This document shows positions 1-7,051 of a stretch of DNA of 44,401 bases, one piece after another. Position 1 is the first letter of the stretch; every line of letters begins with the position of its first letter. Below the pieces are notes generated by a model. The model worked only from the letters and a program-made list of their open reading frames with translations. It was not told where the DNA came from and ran no database searches. Source of the DNA: Anaerolinea sp. (GTDB taxonomy: Bacteria; Chloroflexota; Anaerolineae; Anaerolineales; Villigracilaceae). The stretch is from NCBI GenBank assembly GCA_020047815.1, contig JAIFNG010000011.1:1-44401 (forward strand). Direction: 5' to 3'. The position numbers and the translations under genes are program-made.

Positions 1-285
1 TTCGACTGGGTATTAATTACCGGTTATGTTGTTGTCGTTCTAATTCATCTCATTGGATATTTGGTTACAAGAACAACCCCGGATATGAGTCAATTAGAGG
101 TTGCTCAACTGGGGATCACCAAGGTAGTTTCGAGTCTAATTGGGATCATCAGTATTATTGCAATGTTTATCATTACAGTGATCAGAACGAAAAATCAACG
201 CAAATGTCCCTCCTGCGGGGCAAAAGCACAATCAGCAGCTGATCAAAAATGCCAGGCTTGCGGTACCCTGCTGGTAAATAATTAG
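1..285 (+). CDS. 3' end of a small membrane protein with C-terminal zinc ribbon (partial)
   Basis: The reading frame is open from the first base of the window, so the gene begins upstream and only about 94 C-terminal residues are visible. The TTG at 61 is not needed as a start. Two hydrophobic stretches are seen, one at the very beginning (about the first 22 residues) and one about 30 residues before the zinc ribbon (TKVVSSLIGIISIIAMFII). They are followed by a basic stop-transfer segment and a CPSCG...CQACG four-cysteine zinc ribbon. This is the usual layout of small membrane-anchored zinc-ribbon proteins, with the ribbon in the cytoplasm. No function can be assigned. It is followed by a hairpin that serves the convergent minus-strand operon. 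Confidence 0.6.
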   Translation, partial: FDWVLITGYVVVVLIHLIGYLVTRTTPDMSQLEVAQLGITKVVSSLIGIISIIAMFIITVIRTKNQRKCPSCGAKAQSAADQKCQACGTLLVNN

Positions 286-300
286 ATTTTATCGGCAATT

Positions 301-361
301 AAAAAACGTCCCGAAGGTCGTCATTAGGCATAAAAAAACCTCGAAATTAACCTTCGGGACG
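301..361 (-). terminator. Rho-independent terminator of the minus-strand lipM-SDH-esterase operon
   Basis: A perfect 12-bp inverted repeat (307-318 and 350-361, arm CGTCCCGAAGGT) encloses a 31-nt loop. Read on the minus strand it is followed directly by six T (plus-strand A301-306). It lies 60 bases past the stop of the esterase gene. The loop is longer than usual and itself contains a run of seven T on the minus strand. Confidence 0.6.
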
Positions 362-421
362 ATGCTTGTATGTCGTTTCGGATAAAGTCAATTGAACCCC
401 GGGTCTGGTCTGGAATATGTT

Positions 422-1468
422 TTATATTCCAAACATCTTCTCCAGCGCACTCCCCAATTCATTCTGCCAGCAGGTGTAGTTGTGACCGCCGTTAAACTCG
501 TGATAGGTGACATCATATCCATTCTGCTGCAAAATGGGCTGCAGGCGGCGGTTGTCATCAAGAAGCCAGTCGAAGCGACCGACATCCATCCAGATCCTGA
601 GCTCATGTGATCGTCTGGCACGGACCAGATCCACAGCGGCGAAGTCGCGGCCCTCTGATTCAAACACTCCCGACTGACTGATAACCTTTCCAAAAATCTC
701 CGGCATTCGCAGCCCTGTATATAAGGCCATCAATCCGCCAAAGGATGCGCCCAGCACGCCATACCCGCCACGCTGGGTTTTTAGGTCCAATAATTTCAAG
801 TGCCTGCGTGCCAGCGGCAGGATGATGTTATCAAGCCACATGATGGTTGCATCGGAGCAGGCATACTCGACAGCGCGATGGTCTCCACCGTTTTGCAGGA
901 ACGCCATCGCAATGGGTTCGATCCGCTTTTCGTGGATCAGGTTATCCACGATGATATTTATTTTTGCGCGTTCAAAATACTCCATTCCGTCGTAAACGAT
1001 GAGCAGCGGCACAGGCTCTTTGACAGGTGGACGATAAAGAACCACCTCGCGTTGGCCGTCATCTGCGAGCATCCAGGTCTCCACCAAGTGATGAGTTATC
1101 CGGCCGTGAGGTACATTTTTTTTCTGGTTGGCAAGCAGGGTTGGTGAGTATTCAGGCATGTAAAAGAAGCGGTTGTAATTCCCAAGCCCGTTATATACTG
1201 TATTCTCGTTTAGGGGATCTTCGATGCGTTTTTTCGCGCGCGGCTCATAAAATGAATATTCAAGATAGGCTGCTGCAGGCAGTTCCATTGAATATGCCCA
1301 TAATTCCTTTTCGATGCGTGTCATTTTTTGCGGATGGTCCTCCCAGCCGTGAACATCATCTATTAGGTGGGGCGCGGTTTTCCCCTGCCATAAGAAGGTG
1401 ACTTGATTCCCTGCGATGACTGGATTGCCGTGGGTCTTTGCTTTCTCAATGAGCGGATGATTTTCCAT
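422..1468 (-). CDS. Alpha/beta-hydrolase esterase, enterochelin-esterase (Fes/EsteraseD) family
   Basis: 348 residues. The first ~110 residues resemble the E-set/CBM48-like N-terminal domain of Fes-type enzymes (a WQG...APHLIDDVHGW stretch, then aromatic-rich beta strands). The rest is a Pfam-Esterase alpha/beta hydrolase. The nucleophile elbow is GASFGG with Ser242, and the catalytic His is in GGHNY (His329). The acid is probably one of the Asp residues around GRFDWLLDD. Family members hydrolyse ester bonds of siderophores, acyl-sugars or feruloyl groups. No siderophore genes are nearby, so the substrate is unknown. There is no signal peptide, so it is probably cytoplasmic. It is the last gene of a three-gene minus-strand operon, 23 nt after the preceding stop, and is followed by a terminator. 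Confidence 0.85.
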   Translation of the reverse strand: MENHPLIEKAKTHGNPVIAGNQVTFLWQGKTAPHLIDDVHGWEDHPQKMTRIEKELWAYSMELPAAAYLEYSFYEPRAKKRIEDPLNENTVYNGLGNYNRFFYMPEYSPTLLANQKKNVPHGRITHHLVETWMLADDGQREVVLYRPPVKEPVPLLIVYDGMEYFERAKINIIVDNLIHEKRIEPIAMAFLQNGGDHRAVEYACSDATIMWLDNIILPLARRHLKLLDLKTQRGGYGVLGASFGGLMALYTGLRMPEIFGKVISQSGVFESEGRDFAAVDLVRARRSHELRIWMDVGRFDWLLDDNRRLQPILQQNGYDVTYHEFNGGHNYTCWQNELGSALEKMFGI

Positions 1469-1491
1469 AATTTGTGCTGCCGTGCGGGGTA

Positions 1492-2586
1492 TTATGAAGT
1501 TGATCCTTCGTGATAATTTGCGGTTGAAAGATCCTGCAAATCCTGGCGTACCACACCGGGAAATTGCAGAATAAAATCTGCGCCGAAGACTTTACTTGGG
1601 GTTTGAAAACCTATTTTGAGATTGTCAGCCAGAATGTTTTTCATGATCTCGACGGACGTGAGTGCTGTCAGGTAATAGGCTTCGGGAGTCTGCAGTTTGG
1701 CGCGGACGGTTTGCTTTCCATCGGTCACTTCAGCCATCAATACACTGAATCCGCTTTCATTTTGCCGGCGCGAAGGACCGGGTGCAAGGAATTTCCCGAT
1801 GAGCCACTTCATAAAATCCCTGACAGTGCGTGTGTAGAGCAACGGTCCTGCAAACCGCATCAGGCGCAGCCCATTGACCATTGCGGCGGGAAAGCCCATA
1901 TACACGGTTACGTTGGGAATGCCTGTGCTGTGAAATGCCGTGCTGACATCTCCCCAGCCCATGGTCACCAGACGTGTCGGTCCGCGCCCCAAATCCACAT
2001 CCTTGCTATCCCAACCATTTGGCACGGTGAGGATCTTTCCGGCACGCCGGATGCGTCCCTGCCTGTGACTATTTTCTATTCCGGAGCGCGCCGTGCCGCG
2101 TGAAATTCCACCCCCAATACTTTTGATATAAAGTTCAACGTGTGTTGCGCCTGGGAGCTGCCCAGCCACGTGTGCGATCAAACAGTCCGATGGAACCACA
2201 TCAAAGCCTCCGCCTGGCAGCAGCATGATCCCCGCGCGTTTTGCGTCTGCATCCATTGCCGCCAACGCTTCGAAGCCTTCGATCTCACCGCTGATGTCCA
2301 CGTAATGCCGCCTGGTGCGGATGCAGGCCTCCGCCATCTGGCGAAAGGTGAGTACAAACGGACCTGCGCAGTGTAGGACTGCGTCCACTTCAAGCAGAGC
2401 TGTGTCAAGCGCGACATTATCTTCGATCGAAAAGATGCGATATTCCAGCCCAAATTTTTCGGCTTGTGCCCGCAGTTGACCTGGGTCACGTCCTGCGAGT
2501 AAGGGCTTTAACCCAGCTTTGACCGCCTGCTCGACGATCAAACTTCCCGTGTATCCATACGAACCATAAATAAGGAATTTTTTCAT
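1492..2586 (-). CDS. Saccharopine dehydrogenase-like NAD(P)-binding oxidoreductase
   Basis: 364 residues. The N-terminal Rossmann motif is GSYGYTGSLI (residues 8-17), followed by AGRD at the end of strand 2, which favours NADP(H). The segment HCAGPF and then HYVDISGE is typical of the saccharopine-dehydrogenase-like / trans-acting enoyl reductase family. This includes plant and animal SCCPDH-like proteins and mycobacterial Rv2449c-type proteins, which act on lipid or unknown substrates rather than lysine. There are no lysine-pathway genes nearby. The start ATG overlaps the stop of the upstream lipM-like gene by 4 nt (ATGA at 2583-2586), so translation is probably coupled. The true substrate cannot be read from the sequence. 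Confidence 0.8.
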   Translation of the reverse strand: MKKFLIYGSYGYTGSLIVEQAVKAGLKPLLAGRDPGQLRAQAEKFGLEYRIFSIEDNVALDTALLEVDAVLHCAGPFVLTFRQMAEACIRTRRHYVDISGEIEGFEALAAMDADAKRAGIMLLPGGGFDVVPSDCLIAHVAGQLPGATHVELYIKSIGGGISRGTARSGIENSHRQGRIRRAGKILTVPNGWDSKDVDLGRGPTRLVTMGWGDVSTAFHSTGIPNVTVYMGFPAAMVNGLRLMRFAGPLLYTRTVRDFMKWLIGKFLAPGPSRRQNESGFSVLMAEVTDGKQTVRAKLQTPEAYYLTALTSVEIMKNILADNLKIGFQTPSKVFGADFILQFPGVVRQDLQDLSTANYHEGSTS

Positions 2587-3401
2587 GACCGCTCTGTCCA
2601 GACCGGGTTGGCATACTTTTCCTCGACAAGCTCCGCCGCCCTCTTTTCTTCGGAGCGGGAGAGGACCCCGCTCTCAAATTTGATCTTCAACTGAGACTCA
2701 AATCCATGAACGAGAGCCCGGGCTGCGGTTTCCAAGGCAATTTCCACCCCGATAACGGATTGAACCGTCGTTGCGCGCGCCAGCAATCTTTGCGCTGCAT
2801 TTTCTCTCGCACTTTCATCCTTGAAAATTAATGCCTGGCAAATTCGGGTCAGGTCGCCTGTCAACGGAAGTGATCCGTGCTGCAAGACGCCTTCCTTCTT
2901 GCGCGCCTGTGCCGAGCCGATCAATTTCTTTCCATTTACCGTGATCTCGTAAGTCGAAGGCACTTCAAAGCAAACGGGGTTTGTCACGCTGGAAGAGTGA
3001 CCTGCGGGTTCATGTTCTTTAATTTCGACTGGCAGTCCCAACTCGCGGACGGCGTGCAATAACGCCTGCGCGAGACGGTTGTACGATTCCAAAACACCGC
3101 CAGCGAGTACAGCTTCGTCCGTGCTGCCTGTCACAGAGTAGGTCAATTCGTCGGTGTGCAGAATTGCCCGTCCGCCCGTTACACGACGGACAACTTCCCA
3201 GCCGTTGGCTTTGATCCGTTCCAGATCCACATCGGCAAAGGATTGCGCGTGACCCAGGGACAGGCAAGGCGGGTCCCACGAGTAAAGCCGCAATGTTGGC
3301 ATTGCTTCGCCGCGGTGAATATGTTCAAGGATGGATTCATCCACAGCCATATTCCATGCGCCAGAGGATGGGGGGGTATATAAAAGTCGCCAAGTTTTCA
3401 T
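2583..3401 (-). CDS. Lipoate-protein ligase A-fold octanoyltransferase, LipM-like
   Basis: 272 residues, BPL/LplA fold. The cofactor-pocket motif RRVTGGRAILHTDELTYS and later GKKLIGSAQARKKEG plus QHGSLPL are the three conserved blocks of the family. A Cys at residue 144 in NPVCFEVPSTYE sits where LipM-type octanoyl-ACP:GcvH transferases carry their acyl-thioester cysteine. LplA ligases lack it and also have an extra C-terminal domain that is absent here. I therefore infer octanoyl (or lipoyl) transfer from ACP to a lipoyl domain, in the cytoplasm. LipL amidotransferases are the main alternative. It is the first gene of a minus-strand operon. A TAAAAT box ends 6 nt before the ATG, suggesting a leaderless mRNA. 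Confidence 0.8.
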   Translation of the reverse strand: MKTWRLLYTPPSSGAWNMAVDESILEHIHRGEAMPTLRLYSWDPPCLSLGHAQSFADVDLERIKANGWEVVRRVTGGRAILHTDELTYSVTGSTDEAVLAGGVLESYNRLAQALLHAVRELGLPVEIKEHEPAGHSSSVTNPVCFEVPSTYEITVNGKKLIGSAQARKKEGVLQHGSLPLTGDLTRICQALIFKDESARENAAQRLLARATTVQSVIGVEIALETAARALVHGFESQLKIKFESGVLSRSEEKRAAELVEEKYANPVWTERS

Positions 3402-3407
3402 GCGTGT

Positions 3408-3445
3408 ATTTTACCTGAGATGCCTTGGAGAACGCGGGGTATAAT
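3408..3445. promoter_or_regulatory. Overlapping divergent promoter, apparently leaderless in both directions
   Basis: On the plus strand TATAAT (3440-3445) is followed by 6 nt and then the ATG of mntA at 3452. On the minus strand TAAAAT (3413 down to 3408) is followed by 6 nt and then the ATG of the lipM-like gene at 3401. With transcription starting 6-8 nt after a -10 box, both mRNAs would begin at or next to the start codon. No Shine-Dalgarno sequence fits in either gap. No good -35 box is seen for either one. Confidence 0.45.
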
Positions 3446-3451
3446 TAACTT

Positions 3452-3856
3452 ATGGTTCAGCCTTTGACAAAACGGACAAAAGTGAACTCCAGGGCCTCCA
3501 AAAAAGCGCCGCTGCCTCGTATTAGGAAGAAGGGGATAAGCATTGTTTCCAATAAGCGTTTTACTGATTTGGGCGCGAGGGTGACGCCGATCCTGCGTCC
3601 CTATGTCAATCGGATTTCGGTATTTGGCTCCTTTGCGCGCGGAGAGACAACCTCTGAAAGCGACATTGACCTGCTTATTGCGCTAAAACCTGCCGAAGCA
3701 CGTCCCGCGTTGGGTTTGATCGAATTCATAAAAATCGAACAGACATTGGAAAAGAAACTTGGTTGCAAGGTGGATTTGATCACTGAAGAGGAAGTCAATC
3801 ACCGCCGCAGGCAAAATATTGAAAAAGACAGGGTGGTTTTGTATGAGGCGAAATAA
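3452..3856 (+). CDS. mntA: MntA-type minimal nucleotidyltransferase, antitoxin of HepT
   Basis: 134 residues, DNA-polymerase-beta-fold nucleotidyltransferase. It carries the full GSX10DXD signature: Gly59-Ser60, then Asp71 and Asp73 (GSFARGETTSESDID). In characterised MntA/HepT pairs this enzyme modifies a Tyr in the HEPN toxin with AMP from ATP and so neutralises it. A lysine/arginine-rich stretch of about 30 residues precedes the core and is unusual for the family. The ATG at 3452 is kept because a -10 box ends 6 nt upstream, consistent with a leaderless mRNA. A shorter protein starting near residue 30 cannot be excluded. The 3' end overlaps hepT. Confidence 0.85.
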   Translation: MVQPLTKRTKVNSRASKKAPLPRIRKKGISIVSNKRFTDLGARVTPILRPYVNRISVFGSFARGETTSESDIDLLIALKPAEARPALGLIEFIKIEQTLEKKLGCKVDLITEEEVNHRRRQNIEKDRVVLYEAK

Positions 3857-4181
3857 CGACCTTACTTATTTGGGCGATATTCTCGATGCCATTCAGCGGA
3901 TTGAAGGTTACACAGCTCATGTGAAAAAGGCGGAGTTTTTTGAAAACCTGATGATGCAGGATGCCGTGATGCTTCAAATTGAAACCATTGGCGAAACGGC
4001 GAACAGCATATCGAACGAATTTCAAGAAGAACATGGTGAGCTTCCCTGGGCGCAAATGCGCGCGCTCCGCAACAGAATCGTGCATGATTATCGCGGGATC
4101 AATTTAAACGTCATTTGGGATACAGTTCAAAACGACCTGCCGGCGTTAAAAAGGCAGGTTCGGAGTGTTTTGGGGGAATAA
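3843..4181 (+). CDS. hepT: HepT-family HEPN toxin (DUF86)
   Basis: 112 residues from the ATG at 3843 (MRRNND...). A longer in-frame start at 3819 lies deeper inside mntA and adds only non-conserved residues. The catalytic and target motif RX4HXY is intact as R76-NRIV-H81-D-Y83. In the family this forms the ribonuclease site, and the Tyr is the residue modified by MntA. The protein is predicted to be all-helical and dimeric in the cytoplasm. The start lies 14 nt before the end of mntA, giving the usual antitoxin-first, overlapping gene order. The pair is complete and shows no decay, so it is probably functional. Confidence 0.88.
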   Translation: MRRNNDLTYLGDILDAIQRIEGYTAHVKKAEFFENLMMQDAVMLQIETIGETANSISNEFQEEHGELPWAQMRALRNRIVHDYRGINLNVIWDTVQNDLPALKRQVRSVLGE

Positions 4182-4522
4182 TCCTCTTGTCTCACATCGT
4201 AGGTGGTAACCCATGTCAGAGAAGGCAATAGCATATCCAGACTGCCAGTTGGAGAATTGTCATTGTGGCAAAGTTTTTTTATTCATGCCTCGCCTAATCT
4301 AAAAAGCGATGGACATCTATTTGATGGGGAAGCGGCTTCTGATTTCGCATTTAAGTCGGCGCGATATGACTGGAATGCAGCTTTTCAGACCTATGGCCCC
4401 GGGGGTCATTGAGTGAGGCTGAGAAGAAATCCAATCATTGACCGTGTTCGTAAAAAAGATAACCAGGTTGCGATGTGGAAGTGGGGGCGCAGGGACACAG
4501 CGCCGCTGTGTCCCTGCGATGA
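4182..4522. other. Intergenic region, possible decayed gene, with a strong hairpin at its right end
   Basis: 341 bases without a convincing gene. A GTG-started frame at 4203-4412 ends in protein-like sequence (SDGHLFDGEAASDF, ARYDWNAAFQTYGPGGH). A second frame from ATG 4213 gives a 29-residue peptide with clustered Cys (CQLENCHCGK) before a stop. Together they could be a frameshifted relic, but I recognise no family and see no ribosome-binding site. Confidence 0.3.
4488..4518 (-). terminator. GC-rich hairpin after the DapA-family gene
   Basis: A perfect 14-bp stem (4488-4501 with 4505-4518, arm CGCAGGGACACAGC) has a 3-nt loop and lies 4 nt past the stop codon of the minus-strand aldolase gene. 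It lacks a T tract on either strand, so it is either an atypical terminator, an mRNA 3'-end stabiliser, or a dispersed palindrome. Confidence 0.45.
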
Positions 4523-5431
4523 TTATGAAACTTTGAGAAATTCTTTCAATGCTTCTTCCGCCTTTGCTTCGTCCATCTCTTCCAACGGCGGTTTGACCGA
4601 CCAGCGCGGTGTGCCGAGCAGGCCAGGCATGAGGGCTTTTAGCACAGTGGGGAAAGGCATGTATTTTTCGAGAATGTGCCGTTGTTCTGTGACCCGCGCC
4701 TGAACTTCAGAGGGGTCTTTGCCCTGCTGATACAAATCCCAAATTTCGCGCAGGTCAGCAGAGATTAAATTGGCGGGGGCGGTGATGGCTCCCTGGGCAT
4801 GGTTTTCAAGGGCGTGGTGCAGAAGCGAGTCTGTGCCATTGAGGACAAGCAGGTCTTTACCAAAGCGCTGCCCCAATGCAATGGCAAAGGGTTCATCATG
4901 GGAAGAGTCTTTGATGCCTGCGAATTGGATGGGAAAAGCGTCTTTTAACCGGGCGAGTAAGTCCAGTGAAAAGCCGACCCCTGTCATGCCGGGGATGTGA
5001 TAACCAAGCAAATATTTATCTGTTGGCACGGCTTTGCGGATCAATTCGCTGAACCACTTAAACAAACCCTGGTCGGTTGCCTTGCGGAAATAGTATGGGG
5101 GCAGAACCACAACACCGTCGTAGCCAATGTCAAAGGCGAGTTTGGTCAGGTCAATGGTTTCGGAGAGGCTGGGGGTTCCTGTCCCTGCCAACAGGCGAAA
5201 GCCAGGGATCTGCTGACGATAGACCCGTACAGAGCGCAACAAGGTCTCGCGTTCCTTTGGCGAAAATGACGGACCTTCACCAGTCGTGCCAAAGAGCAGG
5301 ACGCCATGACAGCCGCGGGCTGCGAGAAGGCGCAGGAAAGCAGGAACCGCTTCGAGGTCGAGATTGGAATCCGCTTTTAGCGGCGTAACAGCCGCAGCGT
5401 AGATCCCAGATAGGGGATGCAGATCAGACAT
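4523..5431 (-). CDS. Dihydrodipicolinate synthase/N-acetylneuraminate lyase family aldolase
   Basis: 302 residues, class I aldolase TIM barrel. Conserved landmarks are GTTGEGPSFSPKER (the pyruvate carboxylate-binding GTTGE block), Tyr144 in GYHIPG and the Schiff-base Lys174 in FAGIKDSS. Members condense or cleave pyruvate with an aldehyde. Lysine DapA, sialic-acid lyase and 2-keto-3-deoxy-sugar aldolases all share this fold. The stretch YHIPGMTGVG differs from the YNVPGRT of true DapA, and there are no lysine genes around, so a sugar-acid or other catabolic aldolase is more likely. I prefer ATG 5431 to ATG 5443 because AAGGATGATAAG sits at ribosome-binding distance upstream of 5431. The start overlaps the preceding gene by 8 nt. 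Last gene of a three-gene operon. Confidence 0.82.
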   Translation of the reverse strand: MSDLHPLSGIYAAAVTPLKADSNLDLEAVPAFLRLLAARGCHGVLLFGTTGEGPSFSPKERETLLRSVRVYRQQIPGFRLLAGTGTPSLSETIDLTKLAFDIGYDGVVVLPPYYFRKATDQGLFKWFSELIRKAVPTDKYLLGYHIPGMTGVGFSLDLLARLKDAFPIQFAGIKDSSHDEPFAIALGQRFGKDLLVLNGTDSLLHHALENHAQGAITAPANLISADLREIWDLYQQGKDPSEVQARVTEQRHILEKYMPFPTVLKALMPGLLGTPRWSVKPPLEEMDEAKAEEALKEFLKVS

Positions 5432-6284
5432 ATTTCTTATCATCCTTCTTTACAAATTTTTGCGCAGCTTCGTGCGGCGGGCGGAGAGGTTCACCCTTTT
5501 CCCTGGATAAATAATGCTGATGGTCCAGCGTCCACATGTACATGTCGCCTTCGGTCTTATCGGGAAAATCATTTAAGATATTGCTTCTGCGGATGACTTC
5601 AACAATGGGCATGTAAACCTTGTCGTACCAATGCGCCACGGCTTCCTGATCGGAGATATCACGCCGCAGGTCGAGACCCATAAAATAACGATGCACAGCA
5701 ATATGTTCCAACATGCGTTCAAAGCCGTCAGGGATGGTGAGTTTGATATTTGCTTCCGGGCGGAGGTTATCCAGTGCGGTGCGTTCGAGAAAATTAACTT
5801 TTGCACCAAGAATTTCAAGGTCTTCGGTCCGGATATCCGCGCTGATGTTTACGCGGGTGGCACATTCGCGGACATCGGCTTCGATAAATTCCTGTCCCTG
5901 TTCGCGGGCGACAGAAACCCGATGATGCCCGTCTACTACGAAGTAGACCTCGCCTACTTTATAGAGGACGACGGGTGGAAGGTTAATATCCTGATAAAAG
6001 GCGCGGTCAACTTTTTGCCAGCGGCTGGCGAGTTGGTCATCCTTCGGAAGAAAGGCACGATCGAATTCGTGATAACGATTGAGACTGCCTGCGATCTGAT
6101 CGACACGGATGGTTTTTACGCCGCGATAAATGGGACCGCCGATGTGTAATTTTTCCTTTACCTCATCGTAGGATAATAATTTTGTGGGTTGACCCGAAAT
6201 GACAGCAAACACCTGGTTGATGAAGGATTTGAATCGCGCTCTGCTAAAATCGGCGCGCACGCGGGAGTTAAGTTCATGTGACAT
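5424..6284 (-). CDS. ParB/sulfiredoxin-fold domain protein
   Basis: 286 residues. A ParB-like domain is seen at about residues 55-145: a strand entering with VKTIRVDQIAGS, then LPPVVLYKVGEVYFVVDGHH and RVSVAREQG, where GHHRVSVA corresponds to the GHRR/GxxR nucleotide-binding block of ParB and sulfiredoxin relatives. The C-terminal half has no recognised domain. It is not a chromosome-partitioning ParB because there is no helix-turn-helix and no ParA neighbour. Proteins of this shape are found in Actinobacteria and Chloroflexota without known function. It sits in the middle of an operon, 1 nt after the metallophosphoesterase and overlapping the aldolase. Confidence 0.6.
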   Translation of the reverse strand: MSHELNSRVRADFSRARFKSFINQVFAVISGQPTKLLSYDEVKEKLHIGGPIYRGVKTIRVDQIAGSLNRYHEFDRAFLPKDDQLASRWQKVDRAFYQDINLPPVVLYKVGEVYFVVDGHHRVSVAREQGQEFIEADVRECATRVNISADIRTEDLEILGAKVNFLERTALDNLRPEANIKLTIPDGFERMLEHIAVHRYFMGLDLRRDISDQEAVAHWYDKVYMPIVEVIRRSNILNDFPDKTEGDMYMWTLDHQHYLSREKGEPLRPPHEAAQKFVKKDDKKYV

Positions 6285-6285
6285 G

Positions 6286-6912
6286 TTAATGACTCGCTTC
6301 GATTATTTTATATGGGTAAACATTTATTATCTTTGTTATGCCAAACGTGGTTTCAGGACTGGCAAGGTTGCGTTTGTAAAAATGGGTGTGACCGTGGAAA
6401 AGGTATCGGGGTTGGGCAACGCGGATGAGCCAGTTCAGCGCTTTTAAGCCATTGTGGGCGGGGTCGGTGTCGTCGTGGATGCCGAATGGGGGTGAATGAC
6501 TGATGAGAATATCCAGTGCACGTCCGTATTGCAGTCGGTTAAGAATTAGGCGGGGGAGCAGAGAAAAGGCTCTGATGTAGGCTTCGGACTGGGCGTATTG
6601 GTTGATGCCATCGGGACGGTAACGGATGGAGCCGCCAAATCCGCCGATCAGAAATTTATTATGGCGAATAATTTTGAGGTCCAGGTTGGCTCCACCTTCA
6701 GCGTGGGATCTGTCTGAGCCCGGATCAAACCGCGGGTCATGGTTGCCTGGCACATAGAACATCGGCACGTTCAATATGGTCACCAAATATTCCAGGTATG
6801 CGTACGGCAAATCGCCACAACCGAGGATCAGGTCCACATCCTGAAAATGCCCATTGGATGATAGTGCATATAAACGCTCCACTACCTGGTCGCTAACCGT
6901 AAGAATTTTCAC
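6286..6912 (-). CDS. Calcineurin-like metallophosphoesterase
   Basis: 208 residues from the GTG at 6912 (VKILTVSDQVV). The longer frame to 7008 adds a Cys-rich stretch with no homology and runs into the divergent promoter. Metal-binding motifs in order are SDQ (Asp8), GCGDLPY (GD), PGNHDPR (GNHD), SHSPPFG (His) and GHTH. The first motif is D-Q-V, so the His of the usual D-x-H is missing, which removes one metal-1 ligand. The other motifs are complete, so activity is plausible but the substrate is unknown. Cytoplasmic. It is the first gene of the operon with the ParB-like and aldolase genes, and is divergent from the kinase operon. Confidence 0.75.
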   Translation of the reverse strand: MKILTVSDQVVERLYALSSNGHFQDVDLILGCGDLPYAYLEYLVTILNVPMFYVPGNHDPRFDPGSDRSHAEGGANLDLKIIRHNKFLIGGFGGSIRYRPDGINQYAQSEAYIRAFSLLPRLILNRLQYGRALDILISHSPPFGIHDDTDPAHNGLKALNWLIRVAQPRYLFHGHTHFYKRNLASPETTFGITKIINVYPYKIIEASH

Positions 6913-6985
6913 AGTGCATTCATTTTGCCGTAGAAAGCAAATCCCCGCAAGGCGAATTCTCCGAAAAACTACCATTGTCTGGCAT

Positions 6986-7014
6986 TTGCAAATACTACCA
7001 CTGCACACTATAAT
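6986..7014 (+). promoter_or_regulatory. Sigma-70-type promoter of the kinase/PP2C/FHA operon
   Basis: TTGCAA at 6986-6991 and TATAAT at 7009-7014 are separated by exactly 17 nt. Transcription would start near 7021, leaving a leader of about 28 nt before the proposed CTG start and its ribosome-binding site. Confidence 0.6.
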
Positions 7015-7035
7015 TCAATCAAATTGATTTATACC

Positions 7036-7051
7036 GCAGGAGTCTTCTCTG
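7036..7051 (+). promoter_or_regulatory. Ribosome-binding site and CTG start of the Ser/Thr kinase
   Basis: GCAGGAG at 7036-7042 is followed by 6 nt and then CTG at 7049. The frame is closed by TGA at 7025, so the start must lie between 7028 and the kinase glycine loop. No ATG, GTG or TTG occurs in frame before the GTG at 7172, which is inside the glycine loop itself. CTG is therefore the best-supported start. Confidence 0.55.

Noticed and set aside
4413..4703. 96-codon plus-strand open frame over the aldolase 3' end
   Set aside because: Overlaps the aldolase gene and the hairpin; amino-acid composition is unlike a protein and there is no ribosome-binding site.
5424..6284. Chromosome-partition ParB
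   Set aside because: No helix-turn-helix and no ParA or origin-proximal neighbours; only the ParB/sulfiredoxin-like fold segment is present.
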